64,000 nucleotides of DNA from Bauldia sp963759235 (GCA_963759235.1 CAVWYO010000001.1:372001-436000), one strand, 5' to 3'. Shown: positions 15,943 through 25,600, numbered from the stretch's first letter. The notes: generated from the sequence alone by a model not told the origin. A program made the numbers and translations.

Positions 15943-15995
15943 CGCGGACGGGCAAGGCCCGGGACTGCGACGCCGAGCTAAGGGAATTCCGATCC

Positions 15996-18374
15996 ATGTC
16001 CGTAGCCGAAATCCTCGACGACCTCGAATACGGGCCCGCGCCGGAAAGCGATGCGGAGGCAAGGGCCTGGCTGAAGAGCCACGACGACAGGGCGCTTCTG
16101 TTCATCGATGGCGAATGGCGGGAGCCGCAGTCCGGCCAATGGTTCGACACCCGCGACCCGGCGACCGGCGATCTGCTTGCCAAGGTCGCAGCGGCCGGCG
16201 AGACGGACGTGGACGCCGCCGTGACGGCCGCGCGACACGCCCAGAAACGCTGGGCGGCGCTCTCCGGACACCAGCGGGCGCTGCACCTTTATGCCATCGC
16301 CCGTCTCATCCAGAAGAACAGCCGCCTCTTCGCGGTCATCGAGGCCCTCGACAACGGCAAGCCGATCCGCGAGACCCGCGACATCGACGTGCCGCTGGTC
16401 GCCCGCCATTTCTACTACCACGCCGGCTGGGCCGAGCTGATGGCGACCGAGCTCGCCGACCGGGTGCCGGTCGGGGTGTGCGGCCAGATCATCCCGTGGA
16501 ACTTTCCGCTCCTGATGCTCGCCTGGAAGATCGCCCCGGCGATCGCCCTCGGCAACACGGTGGTGCTGAAGCCGGCCGAGTTCACCCCGCTCACCGCCAT
16601 TCTCTTCGCCGACATCTGCAGGATGGCCGGCCTGCCCAAGGGCGTGGTCAACATCTTGACCGGCGACGGGTCGACCGGCGAACTGATCGTCAGGCATCCC
16701 GGCATCGACAAGCTCGCCTTCACCGGCTCGACCGAGGTCGGCCGCAAGATCCGCGAGGCCTCGGCCGGCTCCGGCAAGGCACTCACCCTCGAGCTCGGCG
16801 GCAAGTCGCCGTTCATCGTCTTCGACGACGCCGACCTCAATTCGGCGGTGGAGGGCGTCGTCGACGCCATCTGGTTCAACCAGGGCCAGGTGTGCTGCGC
16901 CGGCTCGCGGCTGCTGGTCGAGGAATCGATCCACGACGCCTTCGTCGACAAGCTGAAGCGCCGGCTGGAAACGCTCCGCGTCGGCCCGCCCCTCGACAAG
17001 GCGATCGACGTCGGCGCCATCGTCGACCGGGTCCAGCTCGACCGCATCCAGGCGCTGGTGGCGCAAGGGGTGAGCGAAGGCGCGTCGGTCTTCCAGACCA
17101 GGCTCGAGCCGAGCGACAAGGGCCTGTTCTTCCCGCCGACGCTGATGACCAACGTCCACCCCGCCTCGACCTGCGCCCGCGTCGAGATTTTCGGGCCGGT
17201 GCTGGTCGCCATGTCGTTCCGCACCCCCGACGAGGCGGTGGCGCTTGCCAACAACACCGAATACGGCCTCGCCGCCAGCGTCTGGTCGGAGTCGGTCAAC
17301 CTCGCCCTCGACATCGCCCCGAAGCTGAAATGCGGGGTGGTGTGGGTCAACTCCACCAACCTCTTCGACGCCTCGTCCGGCTTCGGCGGCTACAAGGAAT
17401 CCGGCTACGGCCGCGAGGGCGGCCGCGAGGGCGTCTACGCCTACACGAAACCGAAATGGCTCGCCTCGGCCAAGCCGCTCGTCGAGGCGCCGCCGAAGGC
17501 GGCGGCGATCGGCGCCGAGCCGATGCTTGCCGGCATCGACCGCACGGCGAAGATGTATATCGGCGGCAAGCAGGCGCGGCCGGACGGCGGCTATTCGCGG
17601 GGTGTCGCCGCCCATGACGGAAAGCTTCTCGGCGAGGTCGGCGAGGGCAACCGCAAGGACATCCGCAACGCCGTCGAGGCAGCGCGGAAGGCCGCCGGCT
17701 GGGCCAAGGCGACCGAGCACCTCCGCGCCCAGATCCTCTACTACATCGCCGAGAACCTCGACGCCCGCGCCGACGAGTTCGCCGGCCGGCTGGCGGCGCT
17801 CTCGGGCCAGCGCCGGGCCAAGGCGCGGCGCGAGGTCGACGCCGCGACCGCGCGGCTCTTCGCCTTCGCCGGCTTTGCCGACAAATACGAGGGCGCCGTC
17901 CACCGGCCGCCCTTCCGCGGCCTGGCGCTCGCCATGAACGAGCCGGTCGGCATCGTCGGCATCGTCTGCCCGGAGACGCCGGGGCTCTTGGCCTTCGTCA
18001 CGCTGATGGCGGGTGCGATCGCCGCCGGCAACACGGTGGTGATGGTGCCGTCGGAATCGGAGGCGCTTCTCGCTACCGACCTCTACCAGGTGCTCGACAC
18101 CTCGGACCTGCCGGCCGGCGTCGTCAACATCGTCACCGGCGAGAAGGGCAAGCTCGGCCTGGAGCTGGCGAAACACGACGCGGTCGACGCCATCTGGGCG
18201 TTCGGCTGCCCCGACATGACGACAGCCTTCGAGAAGGCCTCGACCGGCAATCTCAAGCAGACCTGGTGCGAGACGGTCGTCCGCGACTGGTTCGACGAGG
18301 CGGTGTCAGGCGGCCGCGAGATGCTGTGGCACGCGACGCAGGTCAAGAACATCTGGGTGCCATGGGGGGAGTAG
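15996..18374 (+). CDS. Large aldehyde dehydrogenase with degenerate second domain
   Basis: A 792-residue protein with two aldehyde dehydrogenase domains. The first (about residues 35-500) is complete: GQIIPWNFPLLMLAWKIAPA, FTGSTEVGRKIREAS, the general-base Glu in LELGGKSPF, and the catalytic Cys in NQGQVCCAGSR. The second (about 515-790) keeps NAD-domain features (GIVGIVCPETPGLLAF, PAGVVNIVTGEKG) but lacks a recognisable catalytic Glu/Cys pair and ends in a Trp-rich tail. Proteins of this layout accompany deoC in alphaproteobacteria and probably oxidise acetaldehyde or a related product of deoxyribose breakdown. Here the pairing is interrupted by about 1.3 kb of accessory genes. Confidence 0.87.
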   Translation: MSVAEILDDLEYGPAPESDAEARAWLKSHDDRALLFIDGEWREPQSGQWFDTRDPATGDLLAKVAAAGETDVDAAVTAARHAQKRWAALSGHQRALHLYAIARLIQKNSRLFAVIEALDNGKPIRETRDIDVPLVARHFYYHAGWAELMATELADRVPVGVCGQIIPWNFPLLMLAWKIAPAIALGNTVVLKPAEFTPLTAILFADICRMAGLPKGVVNILTGDGSTGELIVRHPGIDKLAFTGSTEVGRKIREASAGSGKALTLELGGKSPFIVFDDADLNSAVEGVVDAIWFNQGQVCCAGSRLLVEESIHDAFVDKLKRRLETLRVGPPLDKAIDVGAIVDRVQLDRIQALVAQGVSEGASVFQTRLEPSDKGLFFPPTLMTNVHPASTCARVEIFGPVLVAMSFRTPDEAVALANNTEYGLAASVWSESVNLALDIAPKLKCGVVWVNSTNLFDASSGFGGYKESGYGREGGREGVYAYTKPKWLASAKPLVEAPPKAAAIGAEPMLAGIDRTAKMYIGGKQARPDGGYSRGVAAHDGKLLGEVGEGNRKDIRNAVEAARKAAGWAKATEHLRAQILYYIAENLDARADEFAGRLAALSGQRRAKARREVDAATARLFAFAGFADKYEGAVHRPPFRGLALAMNEPVGIVGIVCPETPGLLAFVTLMAGAIAAGNTVVMVPSESEALLATDLYQVLDTSDLPAGVVNIVTGEKGKLGLELAKHDAVDAIWAFGCPDMTTAFEKASTGNLKQTWCETVVRDWFDEAVSGGREMLWHATQVKNIWVPWGE

Positions 18375-18588
18375 GCGATTTGCATTGAGCGATGCTCCGG
18401 CGGTCCGTGAAGAATCAGATATGCGCGTTCATCGCGAGCACCCGCGCCGAGCCAGATGGGACACCGGCGCCCACCATCGGACTCGGCGACCCGGACCCTC
18501 GGTTGTTGCCGCGGGCGCGAAGAACATGCAAAGGTTGTCAAGACGGACAGCCAATCGTTAGTCCGCAGTAGATTTGGGGCGTGATCCC

Positions 18589-20025
18589 ATGACCACCTCC
18601 TCGCACGTTCAATGGCGGAACGTAGTTGTCGAGAGGGTCCTAGTTGCTATTGTGGTTCTGCTATTCGTCGTCTTCGTTTGGCCGTTCCCGGCCCGTGCCA
18701 CGCAACCTGAGATCGGCGACGTGGCAGTCGTCCAGTTCCTGTTGGTCTGGACAGGCGATTACAACGGCGTCATCGATGGCATCGACGGGCCGCAGACCGA
18801 CAAGGCGATCCAAGCCTTCTTCCTTCGAGAGTACGGACGGCTCCCTCGGGCTGTCACGGAAGAACAGATCCAAACGCTGATTCGCGACGCGTCGGTCGCG
18901 ATCGAGGGATCAGGTTTCACCCTTCATCGAGATCCACTGCTTGGCGTTACCTTCGGGGTACCTGAAGGTCTTGTCCGGCCTGCCGAAAGCAAGGATTCGT
19001 TGCGTCGTTTGTACCGATCTCCCGACGGGACTGTAGAGCTCGAGGTTGCCCTCCTAAGGAACAGATATGTTTCGCTCGACCAGCTTTACCGCAAGCTCAC
19101 GGCTATCCCCGGGCGCAAGGTCTCATATTCAAGCTTCCGGCCCGGCTGGTTTGTTCTGACGGGCGAGGATCACGATCGTGAATTCTACGTTCGGTATCAT
19201 GGAGCAGGCAAAGAGATACGCGGATTCTCGATCAGCTATGTCCCTGAGCGCGCCGCGGAGCTCGGTCCGATTGTCATCGCGATGTCGAATGTGTTTCGAC
19301 CGAGCGCTAATGCGAGCGATCCGCTGATTTCATTCATCGATGATCTGCAGAACGGGCAGGTGACGTCACCTTCACCACCCGTTGCCTCGAAGAAACCTGA
19401 AGGTGCGTCCAGCGGCTCAGGCTTCATTGTTGACGCCCAAGGCCACATCCTAACCAACGCTCACGTCGCCGACGATTGCGCGACGATTTTGATAGGTCCG
19501 GGCAATCGGGCGAGACTGGTTGCCAAAGATATCCGCAACGACCTTGCCCTTCTGGAAGACGCCGAAGCACGCGTTGCGCCCGCCCTGGTATTCAGGTCTG
19601 ACCCTGTCAGGCTTGGCGAAGAGGTTGTGGCCGCCGGATTTCCCCTTCACGGAATTCTGGCCGACAGCGTCAACATAACTCCGGGCGTGGTCAGTTCCCT
19701 GTCGGGGCCGCAAAATGACAGTCGATTTCTCCAGACGACGGCCGCCGTCCAACCTGGGAATTCGGGTGGGCCATTGGTCGATCGCAGCGGAAAAGTCGTC
19801 GGGGTGGTGACGGCGAAACTGGATTCCACATTTGCCCTCGAAGAAGGCTTCATTCCGGAGAACGTCAATTTTGCCATTCGTGACGACATGGTCAGACCGT
19901 TCCTCGAAGCCAATCGGATCAACTTCGAAGTGGGCCCCAGGGACGCCACCGTGAAGTCGATTGAAGAGGTAGCCGAATTGGTGAGGCGATCCGTCGTCTC
20001 AATTGAATGTCGCGGAAGTCAGTAA
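18589..20025 (+). CDS. Secreted trypsin-like serine protease with N-terminal peptidoglycan-binding-like domain
   Basis: S1C-type protease of about 478 residues. An N-terminal membrane segment (VLVAIVVLLFVVFVWPFPARA) acts as anchor or signal. Residues about 45-95 resemble a peptidoglycan-binding repeat (LVWTGDYNGVIDGIDGPQTDKAIQAFF). The C-terminal protease domain has a full triad: His292 in ILTNAHVADD, Asp318 in NDLALLE, Ser392 in VQPGNSGGPL. There is no PDZ domain, unlike DegP. Between them (about 110-250) lies a strand-rich region of unknown role. ATG 18589 is preferred over TTG 18574, though neither has a strong ribosome site. Codon use is less GC-rich than surrounding core genes. Confidence 0.8.
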   Translation: MTTSSHVQWRNVVVERVLVAIVVLLFVVFVWPFPARATQPEIGDVAVVQFLLVWTGDYNGVIDGIDGPQTDKAIQAFFLREYGRLPRAVTEEQIQTLIRDASVAIEGSGFTLHRDPLLGVTFGVPEGLVRPAESKDSLRRLYRSPDGTVELEVALLRNRYVSLDQLYRKLTAIPGRKVSYSSFRPGWFVLTGEDHDREFYVRYHGAGKEIRGFSISYVPERAAELGPIVIAMSNVFRPSANASDPLISFIDDLQNGQVTSPSPPVASKKPEGASSGSGFIVDAQGHILTNAHVADDCATILIGPGNRARLVAKDIRNDLALLEDAEARVAPALVFRSDPVRLGEEVVAAGFPLHGILADSVNITPGVVSSLSGPQNDSRFLQTTAAVQPGNSGGPLVDRSGKVVGVVTAKLDSTFALEEGFIPENVNFAIRDDMVRPFLEANRINFEVGPRDATVKSIEEVAELVRRSVVSIECRGSQ

Positions 20026-20052
20026 TCTTGGATCGTGGGAGACGCGTAGACG

Positions 20053-20259
20053 GTGACGCAGCCACACACAACAAAAACCCCTCTCCACCAAATCGTCGAC
20101 CGGCTGTCCGACTTCTACACGCCGGACGAGACGCGGCTCTGGCTCGATTCGCGTCACCCGCTCCTCGATAACGAGCGGGCGATCGACCTCATCAATGCCG
20201 GACGGACGGAAGAGGTGCTCGGGGCGGTCGAGCGCCTCGATGCGGCCGCCTATGTCTGA
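20053..20259 (+). CDS. Small DUF2384 (MbcA/ParS/Xre toxin-binding) antitoxin-like protein
   Basis: A 68-residue protein whose second half (YTPDETRLWLDSRHPLLDNERAIDLINAGRTEEVLGAVERL) has the pattern of the toxin-binding domain of Xre/MbcA/ParS antitoxins that neutralise RES-domain toxins. It lacks the N-terminal DNA-binding part, as do many short rhizobial versions. An ATG overlaps its stop (20252), exactly where a coupled RES toxin would start, but the following sequence is damaged. Starts at GTG 20053. Confidence 0.6.
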   Translation: MTQPHTTKTPLHQIVDRLSDFYTPDETRLWLDSRHPLLDNERAIDLINAGRTEEVLGAVERLDAAAYV

Positions 20260-20441
20260 GGTCAGGTGCGGCGGAGCGGCGGGCGCGCAACCTCACCTTC
20301 CTCGATGCGCTCGATGCCCACCGAAGCGTTTGCTTCGAAGGCGATGTTTGGCGCATCATGCGCAAGCCCGCCCGTCCCACCGTCATGGCCGGGCTTGACC
20401 CGGCCATCCCTGCCATGACGGCGGTGACAAGCGAAGCGTGA
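20252..20441 (+). pseudogene. Remnant of a RES-domain toxin, frameshifted and truncated
   Basis: Beginning at 20262 in a frame different from the overlapping ATG at 20252, the translation reads RARNLTFLDALDAHRSV then CFEGDVWRIMRK, which resembles the N-terminus of RES-family toxins (typically RNLxFLDALDA...FxGxxWRVVRE). After RIMRK it runs straight into the palindromic repeat (PTVMAGLDPAIP) and stops at 20439-20441. So only about 35 residues remain, and the start lies one frame away. The antitoxin immediately upstream fits this reading. The family assignment rests on memory of the motif and is tentative. Confidence 0.42.
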
Positions 20442-20526
20442 CCGGGCGGCCATGCCCGCCGCTTGTCCCGACCGTCTTCGCCAATGGCACCGCAACGGAA
20501 TGGATGGCCGGGTCAAGCCCGGCCAT
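20385..20526. repeat. Pair of inverted 23-base palindromic repeats
   Basis: The 23-base unit at 20385-20407 (centre GCCGGGCTTGACCCGGC) recurs as its exact reverse complement at 20504-20526. Each unit is itself a near-palindrome, and both continue into CATGACGG-type flanks. This is the pattern of interspersed palindromic (REP/BIME-like) elements common in Hyphomicrobiales. The first copy lies at the point where the RES toxin remnant ends. Confidence 0.7.
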
Positions 20527-20682
20527 GACGGGTAGGCAAGTTCGCGATGGCGGAGGGCCCTCTGCACGCTGCCGTCATGCGCCGCAGCGCGCCGGACCGA
20601 GGGGCGGGCGCTGGCCGTTCTCCATCAAGGCGGAGGACGACAGTGGAGAGGGAGCGGGACGAGGACCTTGGCCGGTGACGAT

Positions 20683-20892
20683 CGCCCCCTCCACCGCCTG
20701 CGGCGGTCCCCCTCCCCCGCTTCGCAGGGGAGGATAAAAGCGCGCCGCTCAACGGCTGCAGCTCGTTAAGCCACTCACATTTGGATGCTGGCGCCTCAGC
20801 GGCGACGGAGAAATAGCGGAGCGGTCAAGGCAGCTGCTATCCTCCCCTGCGAAGCGGGGAGGGGGACCATGCGCAGCATGGTGGAGGGGGCG
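20683..20892. repeat. Inverted pair of CCCCTCC...GGGGAGGATA repeat elements
   Basis: A unit of about 54 bases at 20683-20736 (CGCCCCCTCCACC ... GCTTCGCAGGGGAGGATA) returns in reverse orientation at 20838-20892, differing mainly in the central loop (GCCTGCGGC versus ATGCTGCGCAT). About 100 bases of unrelated sequence lie between. A partial copy occurs at 21570-21590 and related ones at 26500 and 30255. No gene is seen from 20442 to 20957. Confidence 0.65.
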
Positions 20893-20957
20893 TAGGCGTG
20901 CACGCGCAGTTGAAACGCTGCGCGGCATAGGCGAGGATCGCGACGAGGACGCCCGCC

Positions 20958-21440
20958 ATGATTCACCCGTCCGTTGCAACGAGGGTTGCCCGTTTTGCCG
21001 TCGCCGCCGCGCTGCTCGCGCTCGCCGCCCCAATGGTGGCGATGCCGCTCGCCCCGGCGGTGGCGGAGGACGCCAACCTGCAGGCCGAAGGCGAGAAGGC
21101 CGTGCAGGCGTGGGTCGATACGGTGGTCTCCGGCGACGTCGACAGGAACAGGGCGATCCTAGCGCCGGAGTTCCAGATTCTCCGCGCCGACGGCACCGCC
21201 TACGACAAGGACTCCTACATGAAGAGCAACCTGCCGCGCTTTCCGAACGTGCCGCAGATGAGCGACCTGGTGGTCACCGGCCACGGCGATATCCTCGTCA
21301 CCCGCTACGTGCTGTCGACCGGCGGCGTCCGCGGCGAGCAGGGAGAGGGGCCGAAGGCGCCGCGGCTCACCGTCTTCCGCAAGGAGGGCGACACTTGGCT
21401 GGTGGTCTCCCACGCCAATTTTGCGGCCATCGACCGCTGA
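20958..21440 (+). CDS. Exported NTF2-like / DUF4440 family protein
   Basis: A 160-residue protein with a clear signal peptide (FAVAAALLALAAPMVAMPLAPAVAEDA) followed by a single NTF2-like fold. The pattern QAWVDTVVSGDVDRNRAILAPEFQILRADGTAYDKDSYMK is typical of DUF4440/SnoaL-like proteins, with DILVTRYVL and LTVFRKEGDTWLVVSHANF forming the later strands. Such proteins often bind small molecules or act as orphan enzymes; no function can be assigned. It lies directly upstream of the dehydratase gene on the same strand, but the 196-base gap includes a partial repeat, so co-transcription is uncertain. Confidence 0.7.
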   Translation: MIHPSVATRVARFAVAAALLALAAPMVAMPLAPAVAEDANLQAEGEKAVQAWVDTVVSGDVDRNRAILAPEFQILRADGTAYDKDSYMKSNLPRFPNVPQMSDLVVTGHGDILVTRYVLSTGGVRGEQGEGPKAPRLTVFRKEGDTWLVVSHANFAAIDR

Positions 21441-21636
21441 GGCGCGGCACGGCCGAAGGGCATGGACGGCGCGATATCCGGCCATAACCTTGCCGCCGCG
21501 CCGATCCGCGCAGCCCGCCGCGCCCCGGTTCCACGTCTCGCGCCGGAGAAGTGGTGAAGCGGCCCGGCCACCTGCTATCCTCCCCGCGAAGCACCTGCCA
21601 AGGCGACGGCCGGGCGATGACCAACGGGAGTGGCGG

Positions 21637-23364
21637 ATGAGTGGCGAGAAGCGCGGGCTGCGGTCGGCGGGCTGGTTCGGCGGCTCGGACAAGGTCGGCT
21701 TCTTTCACCGCTCGTGGATGAAGAGCGAGGGCTTTCCTCCCGACCTCTTCGACGGCCGGCCGGTGATCGGCATCTGCAACACGTGGTCGGAGCTGACGCC
21801 GTGCAATGCGGGGCTTCGCGAGATCGCCGAGCGGGTCAAGCGCGGCGTCTACGAGGCCGGCGGCTTCCCGGTCGAGTTCCCGGTGATGTCGCTCGGCGAA
21901 TCGAACATGCGGCCCTCGCCGATGATGTTCCGCAACCTCGCCAGCATGGAGGTCGAGGAGAGCATCCGCGCCAATCCGATCGACGGGGTGGTGCTCCTGG
22001 TCGGCTGCGACAAGACCACGCCGGCTTTGGTGATGGGCGCGGCGAGCTGCGACCTGCCGACCATCGCGGTTTCCGCCGGGCCGATGCTGAGCGGCACCTT
22101 CCGTGGCCGCACCATCGGCTCCGGCACCGACGCCTGGCGGCTCTCGGAGGAGGTGCGCGCCGGCCAGATCGGGATGGCCGACTTCCTCGCCGCCGAGGTC
22201 GCCATGAGCCCGTCGGCCGGCACCTGCAACACCATGGGGACGGCCTCGACCATGGCCTCGATGATCGAGTGCCTCGGCTTGGCGCTCCCCGGCAACGCCG
22301 CGATTCCGGCGGTCGACGCGCGCCGCCTCGTGCTTGCCCAGCTTTCCGGCCGGCGCATCGTCGACATGGTCCGCGACAACCTCACCGTCTCGCGCCTCCT
22401 CACCCGCGAGGCGTTCGAGAACGCCATCCGGGTCAACGCCGCCATCGGCGGCTCGACCAACGTCGTCTTGCATCTCCTCGCCATCGCCGGCCGGGTCGGC
22501 GTGCCGCTCGACCTCGACGACTGGGACCGCCTCGGCCGCGACGTGCCGACGCTGGTCAATCTGATGCCGTCGGGCACCTATCTGATGGAGGATTTCCATG
22601 CCGCCGGCGGGCTGCCGGTGGTCATGCGGCGGCTCTCTGACGCCGGCCTCCTCCATGGCGAGGCGCTCAACGCCAACGGCCGCGACGTGCGGACCAACGC
22701 CGCCGACGCCGAATGCTTCGACGACGAGGTGATCCGCCCGCTCGACCGGCCGCTGGCGGCAAGCGGCGGCCTCGCCATCCTGCGCGGCAATCTCGCCCCG
22801 GCCGGCGCCGTCCTCAAGCCCTCCGCCGCCTCGCCCGGCCTGATGCGCCACCGCGGCAAGGCGGTCGTCTTCGAATCGCTCGACCATTACCAGGAGCGGA
22901 TCGCCGACCCTTCGCTCGCCATCGACGAGACCTCGGTGATGGTGTTGAAGGGCTGCGGTCCCAAGGGCTATCCCGGCATGCCCGAGGTCGGCAATCTCGG
23001 CCTGCCGCCGCGCCTCCTCGAAAAGGGCGTCACCGACATGGTGCGCATTTCCGACGCGCGGATGAGCGGCACCGCCTACGGCACGGTCGTCCTCCACGTC
23101 GCGCCGGAATCGGCCGAGGGCGGGCCGCTGGCTCTGGTCCGGGACGGCGACATGATCGCCCTCGACGTCGACGCCCGCTCCCTCGCTTTCGAGGTCGACG
23201 CGGCCGAGCTCGACCGCCGCCGCGCCGCCTGGCGCCCCGCCCCGTCGGCCAAAGGCGGCTACGAGCAGCTCTACGTCGACAACGTGCTCCAGGCCGACCG
23301 CGGCTGCGATTTCGGCTTCCTGGTCGGCAGCCGCGGCGCCCCGGTCCCCCGCGTCGATATCTAG
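21637..23364 (+). CDS. IlvD/Edd family sugar-acid dehydratase (L-arabinonate dehydratase-like)
   Basis: A 575-residue iron-sulfur dehydratase that removes water from dihydroxy-acids. All three cluster cysteines are visible in their usual settings: IGICNTWSELTPCN, LLVGCDKTTPA and SAGTCNTMGTAST. The C-terminal half shows IRVNAAIGGSTNVVLHLLAIA and RISDARMSGTAYGTVVLH. The opening SAGWFGGSDKVGFFHRSWMK groups it with sugar-acid dehydratases (arabinonate/xylonate/galactonate type) rather than the IlvD of branched-chain amino acid synthesis. ATG 21637 follows GGGAG; a longer reading adds 72 unrelated residues. No sugar transporter or dehydrogenase is adjacent, so the substrate is open. Confidence 0.85.
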   Translation: MSGEKRGLRSAGWFGGSDKVGFFHRSWMKSEGFPPDLFDGRPVIGICNTWSELTPCNAGLREIAERVKRGVYEAGGFPVEFPVMSLGESNMRPSPMMFRNLASMEVEESIRANPIDGVVLLVGCDKTTPALVMGAASCDLPTIAVSAGPMLSGTFRGRTIGSGTDAWRLSEEVRAGQIGMADFLAAEVAMSPSAGTCNTMGTASTMASMIECLGLALPGNAAIPAVDARRLVLAQLSGRRIVDMVRDNLTVSRLLTREAFENAIRVNAAIGGSTNVVLHLLAIAGRVGVPLDLDDWDRLGRDVPTLVNLMPSGTYLMEDFHAAGGLPVVMRRLSDAGLLHGEALNANGRDVRTNAADAECFDDEVIRPLDRPLAASGGLAILRGNLAPAGAVLKPSAASPGLMRHRGKAVVFESLDHYQERIADPSLAIDETSVMVLKGCGPKGYPGMPEVGNLGLPPRLLEKGVTDMVRISDARMSGTAYGTVVLHVAPESAEGGPLALVRDGDMIALDVDARSLAFEVDAAELDRRRAAWRPAPSAKGGYEQLYVDNVLQADRGCDFGFLVGSRGAPVPRVDI

Positions 23365-23495
23365 CCCCATCTCTTCCAATCCCACCCATTCCCCTAACCG
23401 AATCACAAGAAACGCCGGGTATGCCCCGCGGTGACGGTGGAGGAGCCCGCGTCGTGCCGGCCGCGCCGGCCGCCGACCGGAGGAGGAGCAAGCCA

Positions 23496-24575
23496 ATGCG
23501 GAAACCCGCTTTTTGCCTCGGCCTTCTTGCCGCGGCGCTGTTGATTGCCGGCGCCGCGCGCGCCCACGAGCCCGACGTCACCCACCTGCCGCTCGGCGAC
23601 GACCGCCTCTCCGACACGCCGAAGGCCGGCTACATCATGGAGTGCCACACCGACCCCGACATGGGCGGCGCCTTCAAGGAGGGCGACTGGTTCAACGGCG
23701 ACGGCACCTACAACCTGTTGAAGAAGGTGGTGGTGGAGGGCGAGGTGCCCCATGCCGGCTGGTATTTCCATTACGGCGTCCAGGGCGACGAGCGGATGTT
23801 CGCCACCGCCGACATCCCCGACTACCCGACCGGCCAGTTCCCGGTCGCACCGACCGATCCGGCCTACCAGTTCGACCGCAACCCCAACACCATCACCGAC
23901 CAGGATTTCGTCTTCGGCCTCCCGGCCAATCCGGTGGTGGCCGACACACCCGGCTGCGTGCCGGGCGCCATCGGCATCCTGGTCTCCGGCATCGTCCTCT
24001 TCAACGCCCTCGACGCACCGGGCCGCGACGCGGTCGCCCACGAGACCCAGGATTCCTGCCAGGGCCATCCCCAGTCGGGCGGCGTCTACCACAATCACGA
24101 CGTCAGCAATTGCGTGATCGAGAAGTACGACACCGGCACCGGCCATTCGGCGCTGCTCGGCTACATCGTCGACGGCTTCGGCATCTACGGGCCGCGCGGC
24201 GAGAACGGCGAGGAACTCTCCTCGGCCGACCTCGACGAATGCCACGGCCACACCCACATGATCGAGTGGAACGGCAAGATGGTGAAGATGTACCACTATC
24301 ACGCCACCCTCGACTTCCCCTACACGGTCGGCTGCATGCGCGGCGCCTATTCCAACGACGACGTGATGATGATCTCCGGCCCGCGGGTCGAAATGCAGAT
24401 GGGCGCCGGACGGCCGAGCGGCCGGCCCAACCTCGAACAGGCGGCGGCGACGCTCGGCGTCACCGAGGCCGTGCTGGTCGGCGCGCTGGGCCCCCCGCCG
24501 CCGGATCTCGCCGCCGCGGCGACAAAGCTCGGCGTCAGCGAGGCCGAGCTCTCCGCCGCCCTCGGCCTGCCCTAG
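23496..24575 (+). CDS. Exported YHYH domain-containing protein
   Basis: A 359-residue protein with signal peptide (AFCLGLLAAALLIAGAARAHE) and a YHYH domain named for the motif seen in KMVKMYHYHATLD. Further His/Cys-rich stretches (ECHTDPDMGGAF, DSCQGHPQSGGVYHNHDVSN, DECHGHTHMIEW) suggest metal binding or a catalytic centre; the family's activity is not established. The last 60 residues carry two similar helical units (AAATLGVTEAVLVGALG and AATKLGVSEAELSAALG) not part of the domain. ATG 23496 is preceded by GGAGGAGGAG. Confidence 0.83.
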   Translation: MRKPAFCLGLLAAALLIAGAARAHEPDVTHLPLGDDRLSDTPKAGYIMECHTDPDMGGAFKEGDWFNGDGTYNLLKKVVVEGEVPHAGWYFHYGVQGDERMFATADIPDYPTGQFPVAPTDPAYQFDRNPNTITDQDFVFGLPANPVVADTPGCVPGAIGILVSGIVLFNALDAPGRDAVAHETQDSCQGHPQSGGVYHNHDVSNCVIEKYDTGTGHSALLGYIVDGFGIYGPRGENGEELSSADLDECHGHTHMIEWNGKMVKMYHYHATLDFPYTVGCMRGAYSNDDVMMISGPRVEMQMGAGRPSGRPNLEQAAATLGVTEAVLVGALGPPPPDLAAAATKLGVSEAELSAALGLP

Positions 24576-24958
24576 GCGACGCGCTCCGCCCTCACCCGCC
24601 GCCCCCTCTCCCGGAGGCCTCCCTCTCCCAGAGGGAGAGGGCTTCCGGCCTTGCGGTCGCAGCCGCCGAAGGCGGCGAGACGCGTAGGCCGGAAGGGTGA
24701 GGGGCTGCGGCCTTCTCGCTCAGGCGCAGATGCTGGAAGAACCCGCCCCCAACCCGCTCGTGGGCGAAGGGACGCGGCTTGGCCTTTTGCGTCCTTCGAG
24801 GCTCGGGCTATCGCCCTCGCTCCTCAGGATGAGGTCGGGGGGTTTGCGCACACGGCGTCGCCGGCTCGGCCGGACCAACACCGAGATCCTCAGCCTGAGG
24901 TGCTCCGCGATAGCGGAGCCTCGAAGGACGCACTTCCCCCGATCGCGTCTGGGTCGCC
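24576..24958. repeat. Repeat-filled gap with a 145-base inverted-repeat element
   Basis: No gene is seen. The first part (24600-24650) holds CCTCTCCC/GGGAGAGG palindromes. Positions 24788-24804 (TGCGTCCTTCGAGGCTC) are exactly reverse-complemented at 24916-24932, enclosing about 110 bases with an inner CCTCAGGATGAGG-type inverted repeat. This looks like a nonautonomous palindromic element; similar CCTCGAAGGACGC units are common in rhizobial intergenic DNA. It separates two convergent genes. Confidence 0.6.

Positions 24959-25600
<642 letters not shown>

Noticed and set aside
15893..18176. Two very long readings overlapping the aldehyde dehydrogenase on both strands
   Set aside because: The dehydrogenase frame shows complete catalytic motifs; the others are high-GC shadows with Arg/Gly-rich or Asp/His-rich nonsense.
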